Source of the DNA: Bacteroidales bacterium
GTDB taxonomy: Bacteria; Bacteroidota; Bacteroidia; Bacteroidales; UBA932
NCBI GenBank assembly: GCA_028691975.1
Contig: JAQUYF010000012.1
Span: forward strand, 1 to 40,233
DNA: 40,233 nt
Direction of reading: 5' to 3'
Made by a program: the position numbers and the translations under genes. Of the stretch, positions 1-6,810 are shown one piece after another (position 1 is the stretch's first letter; each line of letters starts with the position of its first letter). The notes under the pieces are model-generated. The model had not been told where the DNA came from and ran no database searches. It saw nothing but the letters and a program-made list of their open reading frames with translations.

Positions 1-60
1 CTGGCGGGATACCTTTCCAAGCTTTACACCAAATGGTTTAAAAAAACTGCTGTAGCATAG
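1..60 (+). CDS. 3' end of an unidentified gene (partial)
   Basis: Frame 1 is open from the window edge to a TAG at 58-60 and gives 19 residues ending in a basic, aromatic-rich tail (KLYTKWFKKTAVA). A hairpin follows at 87-110 and a promoter at 125-132, which is what one expects downstream of a gene end. The tail looks like the cytoplasmic end of a membrane protein, but that is a guess and no family can be assigned from 19 residues. A 60-nt open frame can also occur by chance. Confidence 0.45.
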   Translation: MAGYLSKLYTKWFKKTAVA

Positions 61-86
61 AGAGAGTATCATCTTCTAATTATTCG

Positions 87-110
87 GGATGCCTCTTAAT
101 TGAGGCATCC
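87..110 (+). terminator. 9-bp perfect hairpin, possible terminator of the upstream gene
   Basis: GGATGCCTC (87-95) and GAGGCATCC (102-110) are perfect inverted repeats around a 6-nt loop, TTAATT. The sequence that follows is TATTAAAAAA, not a clean T-run, so it is a weak intrinsic terminator by the usual rule. Its place between a stop codon and the next promoter favours terminator or RNA-end function. Confidence 0.5.
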
Positions 111-124
111 TATTAAAAAAGTAG

Positions 125-132
125 TACATTTG
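125..132 (+). promoter_or_regulatory. Bacteroidetes -7 promoter box for the efflux operon
   Basis: TACATTTG matches the Bacteroidetes sigma-ABfr -7 consensus TAnnTTTG exactly. A TTG at 100-102, 22 bp upstream, could serve as the -33 element. The box ends 26 nt before the ATG at 159, giving a short leader. Confidence 0.6.
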
Positions 133-158
133 TAAGTTATACCGCCATAACATAGAGC

Positions 159-1487
159 ATGAACGATCTAAAAAAAACGATTTTGCCCCTGTGCCTTATC
201 CTGACAACGATTGCCTGCCATGGGCAGTCTTCAAAGAGATGGACACTGGACGAGTGTATTTCATACGCCTGGAACAATAATCTTCAAGTCAAACAGCAGG
301 AGATAGTTCACGAACAGGATATCAACAACTTGAAGCAGTCAAAGCTAAGCTACATTCCCAATTTCAGTGCTTCAATGGGACAAAATTTCAACTGGGGAAG
401 AAGCGTGAACATTCAGGAATTACAGATTATCGAGAACAAACTCAGCATGGCAACGAGTGCTTCTATAAGTGCATCTACCCCACTTATTGACGGACTCTCT
501 AAATATTATACGGTTAAGAGCAATACAATTCAGGCCGAAATATCGGAACTGAATATAGAAAAACTGAAAAACGACATTTCTCTCAATATAACGAGAGCAT
601 ATTTGCAACTGCTGCTCTCAAAGCAGGTCTATGACAACGCAATGTTGAGTTACGAAAATATCGTAGCCCAAAAAGAACAGACCGCCCGTCTGGTGGAAGC
701 CGGTAACCGGCCGTACAGTGCGCTGCTCGAAATAGAAGCGCAGGTAGCATCGGAAAAAGTACAGGTAGTAAATGCTGTCGGTAATGTGGAAACCAATACT
801 CTGGCTCTGTCACAGATGCTTGACCTTCCTTACGATGAGACTTTCGATATAGTTTCTCCAAACATTGACAGTCTAATGTCTGGACATAACGCACTTACCG
901 TTAGCGATTTATATAGTACAGCCAAGACTTTACCTCAAATTAAAAGTGCGGAATATGCACTGGATAACAGCCAGGTACAGCTTTCCATGGCCAAAGGAGC
1001 ACGATATCCTTCAATCTCACTCTCTGCAGGTTACGGCACTTTCTATAGTGACGCGGCCGAAGGAGCTTTCAAAGAGCAGTTTATTGACAATCGGAACCCA
1101 TCGATCGGCATAAGCCTGAATATTCCTATATTCAACGGTTATCAGGCTGGCACTAAAGTCAAGAATGCCAGATTGAATGTCAAAAATTACGAGATAGAAT
1201 TAAGTACTCGCCATCAGGAATTGCTCAAAGAGATCCGGTCCGCCATCACCGAAGCTAACAACTGCTACGAACGGACCATTGCAGCCGAGCAGAATATGAG
1301 GGCAATGGATGAGTCTTTCCGCATGGCCATGCGCAAGTTTGAGAGCGGAGCGATCACGAGTACGGACTATATTACATCAAAGACAAACTACCTGAAAGCA
1401 CAGTCCGAATACTATCAGGCAAAGTTTCAGTATATTTTTCAGATAAAAATTTTAGATTATTACAAGGGGATCCCCATAAAACTATAA
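159..1487 (+). CDS. TolC-family outer-membrane efflux protein
   Basis: The 442-residue product has an N-terminal signal sequence (basic start, hydrophobic run to about residue 19, then CHGQ) followed by WTLDECISYAWNNN. The latter is the usual first helix of outer-membrane efflux proteins. Two long helical halves (about 30-230 and 240-440) fit the duplicated OEP domain of a trimeric channel-tunnel. The Cys at position 20 sits near the cleavage point, but the residues before it are a poor lipobox, so lipidation is uncertain. It is the first gene behind the promoter at 125-132. It lies 8 bp before the adaptor gene at 1496 and almost certainly partners with it in a tripartite exporter. No pump gene lies in this operon, so the substrate is unknown. 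Confidence 0.93.
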   Translation: MNDLKKTILPLCLILTTIACHGQSSKRWTLDECISYAWNNNLQVKQQEIVHEQDINNLKQSKLSYIPNFSASMGQNFNWGRSVNIQELQIIENKLSMATSASISASTPLIDGLSKYYTVKSNTIQAEISELNIEKLKNDISLNITRAYLQLLLSKQVYDNAMLSYENIVAQKEQTARLVEAGNRPYSALLEIEAQVASEKVQVVNAVGNVETNTLALSQMLDLPYDETFDIVSPNIDSLMSGHNALTVSDLYSTAKTLPQIKSAEYALDNSQVQLSMAKGARYPSISLSAGYGTFYSDAAEGAFKEQFIDNRNPSIGISLNIPIFNGYQAGTKVKNARLNVKNYEIELSTRHQELLKEIRSAITEANNCYERTIAAEQNMRAMDESFRMAMRKFESGAITSTDYITSKTNYLKAQSEYYQAKFQYIFQIKILDYYKGIPIKL

Positions 1488-1495
1488 ATTCAACT

Positions 1496-2692
1496 ATGGC
1501 TAAAAAGAAAAGTAAAATAAAGACGTGGCATATTATCCTCGCTGTCATAGTGATAGCGGTTGCCGTAATAGTCATCGTCGGAGGTAAAGATAAGGGAGTA
1601 AAAGTCAGTACGGCCTCTGCCGAGATCAAAGATATCATTGAATCCATACCTGCCAGCGGTAAAATCCAGCCCGTAATTGAAGTTAAGATCTCCCCCGACG
1701 TCTCGGGCGAAATAGTCGAACTGAATTTCGAAGAAGGTGAAAAGATCAACAGAGGTGATCTGATTATCAAGATTAAACAGGATGTTTATATCTCTCTTGT
1801 TGAGAGATCGGAGGCAGCCTTAAATACATCAAAAGCTCAATATTGGCAACAAAATGCACAAATGATTCAGGCTGAACTCAGCTACAACCGTAATAAATCT
1901 CTATATGAGCAGAAAGCCATCTCTGCGTCAGACTTCGAGACGGCACAAGCCAACTATGAGGTAGCCAAGGAGCAGCTCAAAGCTGCTGAATACAATATCA
2001 AGAGTAGCGAGGCCTCCCTGAAAGAAGCTCGTGAGAATCTCACTAAAACAGTCATCTACGCCCCCATGAATGGCGTTATTTCCAAAATGAGCGTCGAAAA
2101 GGGCGAAAGAGTCGTAGGAACCAGTCAGATGGCAGGTACCGAAATGCTGCGAATAGCCGATTTCAGCAACATGGAAGTATTAGTGGATGTCAATGAAAAC
2201 GATATCATCCGCCTTCGCACCGGTGACACCGCTACCATAAATGTAGATGCATATCCAAACAGAGAGTTTAAGGGAGTTGTGACTCACATAGCAAATTCCG
2301 CAAAAAACATTGACTCCGGAATGAATCAGGTAACTAATTTCGAAGTAAAAATAGCCATTCTGCAAGATTCATATTCCGATTTGTTGGAAAATAACTCTAT
2401 TCCATTCCGTCCCGGCATGTCAGCCTCTGTATCTATTGTAACCAATCAGAGGAAAGGCATATTAACCGTTCCCGTCCAGAGCATTTTCACAAAAGAGGGA
2501 AAGGAGCACGTATGGCTTGTGTCGGAAGATCATATTGTATCCTCACACATAATTACAACCGGAGTACAGGATCTGACCTCAATTGAGATTACCGATGGCC
2601 TTACAGGAGAAGAAAAAATTGTCATCGCACCATACTCGGCTATCACTCAAACGCTTAAAGACGGAGACAAGATTACTTTGGATACTAAATAA
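1496..2692 (+). CDS. Periplasmic adaptor (MacA/HlyD-type membrane fusion protein)
   Basis: The 398-residue product starts with a lysine-rich cytoplasmic tip and one membrane helix (about 13-29). A lipoyl-like half follows (PDVSGEIVELNFEEGEKI), then an alpha-helical hairpin (about 100-185), the second lipoyl half (YAPMNGVISKMSVEKGERV), and beta-barrel and membrane-proximal domains ending in LKDGDKITL. This is the RND/MacA-type adaptor order. Such proteins bridge an inner-membrane ABC or RND pump to a TolC channel. The channel gene is immediately upstream, but no macB-type permease is visible in the window. The substrate cannot be read from the sequence. Confidence 0.92.
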   Translation: MAKKKSKIKTWHIILAVIVIAVAVIVIVGGKDKGVKVSTASAEIKDIIESIPASGKIQPVIEVKISPDVSGEIVELNFEEGEKINRGDLIIKIKQDVYISLVERSEAALNTSKAQYWQQNAQMIQAELSYNRNKSLYEQKAISASDFETAQANYEVAKEQLKAAEYNIKSSEASLKEARENLTKTVIYAPMNGVISKMSVEKGERVVGTSQMAGTEMLRIADFSNMEVLVDVNENDIIRLRTGDTATINVDAYPNREFKGVVTHIANSAKNIDSGMNQVTNFEVKIAILQDSYSDLLENNSIPFRPGMSASVSIVTNQRKGILTVPVQSIFTKEGKEHVWLVSEDHIVSSHIITTGVQDLTSIEITDGLTGEEKIVIAPYSAITQTLKDGDKITLDTK

Positions 2693-2700
2693 CATTAAAA

Positions 2701-3381
2701 ATGGAAGAACCCGTATTATTGCTGATTGAAACAAGTACAGAGAGTTGCTCTGTAGCACTGGCAAAAGGTGGAAAAATAATCTCAAGGAGACTTACTACAA
2801 CACCGCGTCTGCACGCCTCCATCCTTGCTCCCTATATTCAGGAAGTACTTTTAGAAAGTGGCATCGACATAAAAGATTGCTCTGCGATCGCGGTAAGTGA
2901 AGGGCCGGGCTCATACACCGGACTGAGAGTCGGAGTCTCTACTGCCAAGGGGTTGTGCTTTGGAGTCGGCAAGCCCCTTATCGGGATCAATACCCTACAA
3001 ATTCTTGCCATGCAGGGAATCGGAGCAGCAGACAAGATTGTCCCAATGATAGACGCCAGAAGAATGGAAGTTTACAGTGCAGTGTTTGATTCAAGTTGTC
3101 ATCAAGAATCTAATACAGAGGCTATTATCCTTGAGAAGGAGAGTTTTTGCGAGTTGCTTGATCACAATACGGTACTTTTTATTGGCAATGGTGTTGCCAA
3201 ATTTAAAGCAATAACAGACCATCCTAACGCCAAGTTTTGTAATTGCTACCCTGATGCCGCAGCTATGTTGATTCCGGCAACAGAGTCACTGCAAAAAAAA
3301 GAGTTCAAAGATGTAGCATACTTTGAACCCTTCTATCTTAAAGAATTTGTGGCAGGAATCTCTAAAAAGTCTCTTCTATAG
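2701..3381 (+). CDS. tsaB: tRNA threonylcarbamoyladenosine synthesis protein TsaB
   Basis: The 226-residue product begins VLLLIETSTESCSVAL and has the diagnostic SEGPGSYTGLRVG motif (about 66-78), both typical of TsaB. TsaB is a catalytically inactive homologue of TsaD. It scaffolds the TsaB-TsaD-TsaE complex that transfers threonylcarbamoyl to A37 of ANN-decoding tRNAs. The length matches the family (about 220-230 residues). The gene starts 8 bp after the adaptor gene, so it is probably co-transcribed with the efflux genes although unrelated in function. Its stop overlaps the convergent thioredoxin-like gene by 6 bp, leaving no room for a separate terminator. Confidence 0.95.
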   Translation: MEEPVLLLIETSTESCSVALAKGGKIISRRLTTTPRLHASILAPYIQEVLLESGIDIKDCSAIAVSEGPGSYTGLRVGVSTAKGLCFGVGKPLIGINTLQILAMQGIGAADKIVPMIDARRMEVYSAVFDSSCHQESNTEAIILEKESFCELLDHNTVLFIGNGVAKFKAITDHPNAKFCNCYPDAAAMLIPATESLQKKEFKDVAYFEPFYLKEFVAGISKKSLL

Positions 3382-4515
3382 GAGCTTTTTAATTGCTGAT
3401 TCCAATTTTTGTTTGTCAAAAATATCTTTCCCTACTATATCTCCACCTCTGTCGATAATAAACATCGACGGGATTTTTTCTATATTGTAAGCTATTATGG
3501 ATGACGAATTGGTACCATATCCGTCATTTACGCTAATCCATGGAAGATTCTGAGCCTTTACGGTAGCAGCCCATGCAGGCTTGTCAACATCAAGTGCAAT
3601 CTGAAATATCTCAAGACCTTTGTCATGATACGCATTGTAAATAGCAAGCAAATCATTGTTGAACATCTTGTGATCGTTCTGAGATACACTCCAGAAGGAG
3701 AGGATAATCACCTTGCCTTTAGACTCTGACAACATTCTGTCCTTACCGTCGATATCAGGCATTACCAAATCGGGAAAGCCGACAGTCTGAGCATCAGAGA
3801 GCTTAGTTGTCATATCCATGATACTCTTCCTTTTTTGAATCTCATTGTCCAAAATAGACAAATACTCCGTATGAGGGTATTTAACTGCCAATGAATCACG
3901 AACTCTCTGGAAAAGAATCATATCTGTAGCTTCGGGAAAGACCAGCAGATTATCGTTGAATTTCTGGAAAAGAATGGTTGCGGAGGTGATTGATCCCGGA
4001 TTGGCCAAAACCCTACGGGTAGCATTTCTTTTCTGATTGACATAAACTCTGCCCATCTGTGTATTTATCTCCTTAATCTTAGCCTGATCATTGGCCTCTA
4101 TTGCCTGCGCAGCAAGTTCGTCAAGAGCATAAGATGCCTCCGAAAATTCCTTATTTGCCTCAAGCAAAAGTTGAGACTCTTCCGAACCGACAATATTGTA
4201 TAAGCCAAGAGAATCACTGATCAACTCAACGTTATCACCGGGAAGTAAGACAAGTATGGCAACAGGGGTGTCGCAAAAATACAGATAATAAAAATTAGGG
4301 GAGTCATTGGGCAACTTGACTTTATATGTAAACTTGCCTTCTGCGTTGGTAATAATAGTATCGACTTCCTGCAATTTATTGACATTGTACCTCTTCAGCT
4401 CAAGCTTTGTTGAGTCGTTTGCGCCAATAATGGTAGCGGAAATCGATGCCGTCGGCTTGTTGTTGCAAGAACAAACAAGTAATGCAATAACTCCGACTAA
4501 TAAAAGTTTCTTCAT
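3376..4515 (-). CDS. Lipoprotein with DUF4369-like and redox-inactive thioredoxin-like domains
   Basis: The 379-residue product has a lipoprotein signal peptide with Cys17 in VCSC. The N-terminal half (about 20-115) resembles the Bacteroidetes DUF4369 beta-domain, followed by a helical middle. The C-terminal thioredoxin/TlpA fold (about 245-379) is recognisable from FPDLVMPDIDGK, VIILSFWS, IFQIALDVD and the cis-Pro region KIPSMFIIDRGG. Where TlpA/ResA proteins have W-C-x-x-C, this one reads FWSVSQNDHK: QNDH at 279-282 replaces CxxC, so it cannot do thiol-disulfide exchange. It may be a binding or structural periplasmic protein. It is last in the greA-HIT operon, 14 bp after the HIT gene. Confidence 0.85.
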   Translation of the reverse strand: MKKLLLVGVIALLVCSCNNKPTASISATIIGANDSTKLELKRYNVNKLQEVDTIITNAEGKFTYKVKLPNDSPNFYYLYFCDTPVAILVLLPGDNVELISDSLGLYNIVGSEESQLLLEANKEFSEASYALDELAAQAIEANDQAKIKEINTQMGRVYVNQKRNATRRVLANPGSITSATILFQKFNDNLLVFPEATDMILFQRVRDSLAVKYPHTEYLSILDNEIQKRKSIMDMTTKLSDAQTVGFPDLVMPDIDGKDRMLSESKGKVIILSFWSVSQNDHKMFNNDLLAIYNAYHDKGLEIFQIALDVDKPAWAATVKAQNLPWISVNDGYGTNSSSIIAYNIEKIPSMFIIDRGGDIVGKDIFDKQKLESAIKKLL

Positions 4516-4529
4516 TGTGTAGTATCTTG

Positions 4530-4931
4530 TTAAAGTTTATTATATGCTTCTGAAATCTTTCGCTCTATCTCCTTAAACTGCTCCGGAGTAAGTTGCTTTT
4601 TGGCTTTTCTGAAGTCGAGATCCCCCTCACTCTGAAGCGGTACCAGGTGTATGTGTGTATGAGGCACTTCCATTCCAAGCACTGCCATACCTATTCTTTT
4701 GCATGGAACAGCCGATTCAATAGCTTTCGCTACCTTTTTCGCAAAAACGAACAGATCCTTATAGGTCTTGTCATCAAGATTGAAAATATAATCCACCTCT
4801 ACCTTGGGAATCACAAGAGTATGCCCTTCCATCAGTGGATTGATATCCAGAAATGCATAAAAACGATCGTCCTCCGCAACTTTGTACGAAGGGATCTCTC
4901 CATTTACGATCTTAGTAAAAATAGAAGCCAT
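4530..4931 (-). CDS. HIT-family nucleotide hydrolase/transferase
   Basis: The 133-residue product has the histidine triad HTHIHLVP at 91-98 and the N-terminal IFTKIVNGEIPSYKVAEDD typical of Hint-like proteins. It also has the FLDINPLMEGHTLVIPK block that shapes the nucleotide pocket. Family members hydrolyse AMP-linked phosphoramidates or dinucleotides in the cytoplasm; the true substrate is unknown. The length is normal. The gene starts 4 bp after greA ends, so the two are transcribed together. Confidence 0.93.
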   Translation of the reverse strand: MASIFTKIVNGEIPSYKVAEDDRFYAFLDINPLMEGHTLVIPKVEVDYIFNLDDKTYKDLFVFAKKVAKAIESAVPCKRIGMAVLGMEVPHTHIHLVPLQSEGDLDFRKAKKQLTPEQFKEIERKISEAYNKL

Positions 4932-4935
4932 ATTG

Positions 4936-5406
4936 CTAAATAGAAATGTTTAGAATCTCAAATTTAAGAAGGCCGGAAGGCACCTTTACCTCTACGATAT
5001 CACCCTTTTTTCTACCGATTAAAGCCTTTCCGATAGGTGTGGCGGCAGCAAGCTTTCCCTCTTTAAAGTTAGCTTCACTCTCCCCCACCAATGTGTATTC
5101 AACAACCGTATTGTTGAGTAGATTTTTCAACTTAACTTTATTAAGCATCTGTACCTGATCCGTATTGATCTTGGACTCATCTATGACCCTCGCATTGGCT
5201 ATCAGATCCTGTAACTTGGAGATCTTTAGCTCCAGCAATCCCTGAGCCTCTCTTGCAGCATCATACTCGGCATTTTCAGACAAATCTCCTTTGTCTCTGG
5301 CTTCACCGATTGCTTTTGAAATTACGGGACGTTGGGCAACCAATTTAGCTAATTCCGCATTTAAATTGTCTAACCCTTCCTGAGTTAAATAATGTGTTTG
5401 TGACAT
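4936..5406 (-). CDS. greA: Transcription elongation factor GreA
   Basis: The 156-residue product starts with YLTQEGLDNLNAEL and has the acidic coiled-coil tip GDLSENAEYDAA (about 40-51), whose Asp/Glu residues support cleavage of backtracked RNA in RNA polymerase. The C-terminal FKBP-like domain contains GESEANFKEGKLAAATPIGKALIGRKKGD. Length and motifs are standard. It is the first gene of greA-HIT-TlpA-like. A TAnnTTTG box on the minus strand at 5463-5470 gives it a leader of roughly 50 nt. Confidence 0.96.
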   Translation of the reverse strand: MSQTHYLTQEGLDNLNAELAKLVAQRPVISKAIGEARDKGDLSENAEYDAAREAQGLLELKISKLQDLIANARVIDESKINTDQVQMLNKVKLKNLLNNTVVEYTLVGESEANFKEGKLAAATPIGKALIGRKKGDIVEVKVPSGLLKFEILNISI

Positions 5407-5462
5407 AATATAAAAAATTAAAAAGAATCCCGTTTGTTCGAGACCCTTTCATTTATCTTTTG

Positions 5463-5470
5463 CAAAGATA
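5463..5470 (-). promoter_or_regulatory. -7 promoter box for greA operon
   Basis: On the minus strand this reads TATCTTTG, an exact TAnnTTTG match, 56 nt before the greA ATG. A TTTG lies only 14 bp further upstream (5485-5488), shorter than the usual spacing, so the -33 element is uncertain. Confidence 0.55.
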
Positions 5471-5494
5471 GTAAAATTTAATTACAAACTAAAA

Positions 5495-5869
5495 TTACAT
5501 CTCTTTCCACTTGGGCTGCATCAATTCCGAATAAATAATCAATTTGCGGGGGTCTATTCCATCCACCGGGGCCTTGTGCGGAAGATCTGGATCCTCCTGT
5601 TCGAAGCCCTCCATTGCTTTGTGTGTGATGGTAACTTCAGAAGCCCTTGTAGCAGGCGTACCCTCCTCAAATATTTTTGCTTCCGAATGCGGTGCAGATA
5701 CAGGGGCAGGCCTCTCTTCAACCCGTGCCTTCTCTATTTGGTCAAGAATATCCGACAAAGAGGGCCCTTTCGGACTCTGCTTAACTTGACTTTCAGCCTT
5801 TTTCTTCTGAATGTTGATGAAAATACCTATCAAAGAGGCAAGTATTAATATGATTGCAGAAACGGACAT
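5495..5869 (-). CDS. Small membrane-anchored protein of unknown function
   Basis: The 124-residue product has one N-terminal membrane helix (about 3-20, AIILILASLIGIFI) and a KKK stop-transfer. A low-complexity Pro/Ala/Glu linker (about 35-90) leads to a compact C-terminal segment, IDPRKLIIYSELMQPKWKEM. From memory, that tail resembles a segment in small Bacteroidetes proteins of unknown function, but I cannot check this. It is monocistronic-looking, with its own -7 box at 5886-5893, and lies between ribF and greA. The bulk is probably cytoplasmic because the positive charges follow the helix. Confidence 0.75.
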   Translation of the reverse strand: MSVSAIILILASLIGIFINIQKKKAESQVKQSPKGPSLSDILDQIEKARVEERPAPVSAPHSEAKIFEEGTPATRASEVTITHKAMEGFEQEDPDLPHKAPVDGIDPRKLIIYSELMQPKWKEM

Positions 5870-5885
5870 AACAGCTTATTTTTTG

Positions 5886-5893
5886 CAAATATA
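5886..5893 (-). promoter_or_regulatory. -7 promoter box for the small membrane protein gene
   Basis: The minus strand reads TATATTTG, an exact TAnnTTTG match, ending 16 nt before the ATG at 5869. It lies in the 29-bp gap after ribF, so the -33 region falls inside the ribF 3' end. Confidence 0.55.
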
Positions 5894-5898
5894 AACAT

Positions 5899-6810
5899 TT
5901 ATCTTAAAACAATGGCGGAAGCATCAGGCATGTTGTCGCATGCAAAACATTTATCCTGTATAAGCTGCTCTTTCAAGTGCTCAACAGTTTCAAACTTCTG
6001 CTCATCCCGCATTCTCCGCACAAATTCTATTTTCAGGTCAAGGCCATAAATATCTTCGTCAAAATCAAGAATGTGTGTCTCAATAGTAACACCTCTGCCA
6101 TCTCCCATGGTCGGACGATTGCCTATGTTGCAAATTCCTTTATGGACCTGCCCATTAACCTCAGCCCAAACCATATAGACTCCATTGGCCGGAATCAGCT
6201 TCAAAGGTTCGTATAGTTGCAAATTTGCAGTGGGAAAGCCGTAAGTGCGTCCTATTTTATTGCCCGCAACCACAACACCGTGCAAAGCATACCGATAACC
6301 GAGAAGCTCATTTGCGCAAGCGATATCACCGGTAAGAAGCACCTTGCGTATAGCTGTGGAACTCACAATTTTGCCGTCAAAAAAATACTCCTCTACTTTG
6401 ACCGGATTGATCCCGCATCTTATCGCCGTATCGATCATATCTTGCTGAGACTGTGACACATCGTGCCCAAGTCGATGATCGTAACCTATGATAAGCGTAG
6501 AGACGCTGTACCGATCGACAAGATACTCCTTCATAAACTCCTCGACAGAGAGCATGCTGAAGGCCTTGTTAAAAGGAATTACAATAAAATCATCCACCCC
6601 GATACTCTGACAGAGCTTGCGTTTCTCATCAAGGGTCGTCAAAAGCCTGAGTTTATCGGCATCCTGCTGTAAAATATTTCTCGGATGAGGCCAGAAAGAG
6701 ATGATGGCGCTACGCTTTCCTTCACGTCGAGCGATAGCGCACATCTGCTCTATAACCTTTCTGTGACCGAGATGGACTCCGTCAAAAAAACCTGTTGCCG
6801 CTACAACCAT
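5899..6810 (-). CDS. ribF: Bifunctional riboflavin kinase/FAD synthetase RibF
   Basis: The 303-residue product has an N-terminal FMN adenylyltransferase domain (about 1-170) with FDGVHLGH (9-16), FWPHPR and VSSTAIR (149-155). A C-terminal riboflavin kinase domain (about 175-295) has GRTYGFPTANL (188-197) and GICNIGNRPT. It phosphorylates riboflavin to FMN and adenylates FMN to FAD. The start lies very close to the FDGVHLGH motif, so the usual 10-15 leading residues are missing. The ATG overlaps the end of the preceding phosphorylase gene by 10 bp, suggesting translational coupling. It is the last gene of the glycogen block, a placement with no obvious functional link. Confidence 0.93.
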   Translation of the reverse strand: MVVAATGFFDGVHLGHRKVIEQMCAIARREGKRSAIISFWPHPRNILQQDADKLRLLTTLDEKRKLCQSIGVDDFIVIPFNKAFSMLSVEEFMKEYLVDRYSVSTLIIGYDHRLGHDVSQSQQDMIDTAIRCGINPVKVEEYFFDGKIVSSTAIRKVLLTGDIACANELLGYRYALHGVVVAGNKIGRTYGFPTANLQLYEPLKLIPANGVYMVWAEVNGQVHKGICNIGNRPTMGDGRGVTIETHILDFDEDIYGLDLKIEFVRRMRDEQKFETVEHLKEQLIQDKCFACDNMPDASAIVLR

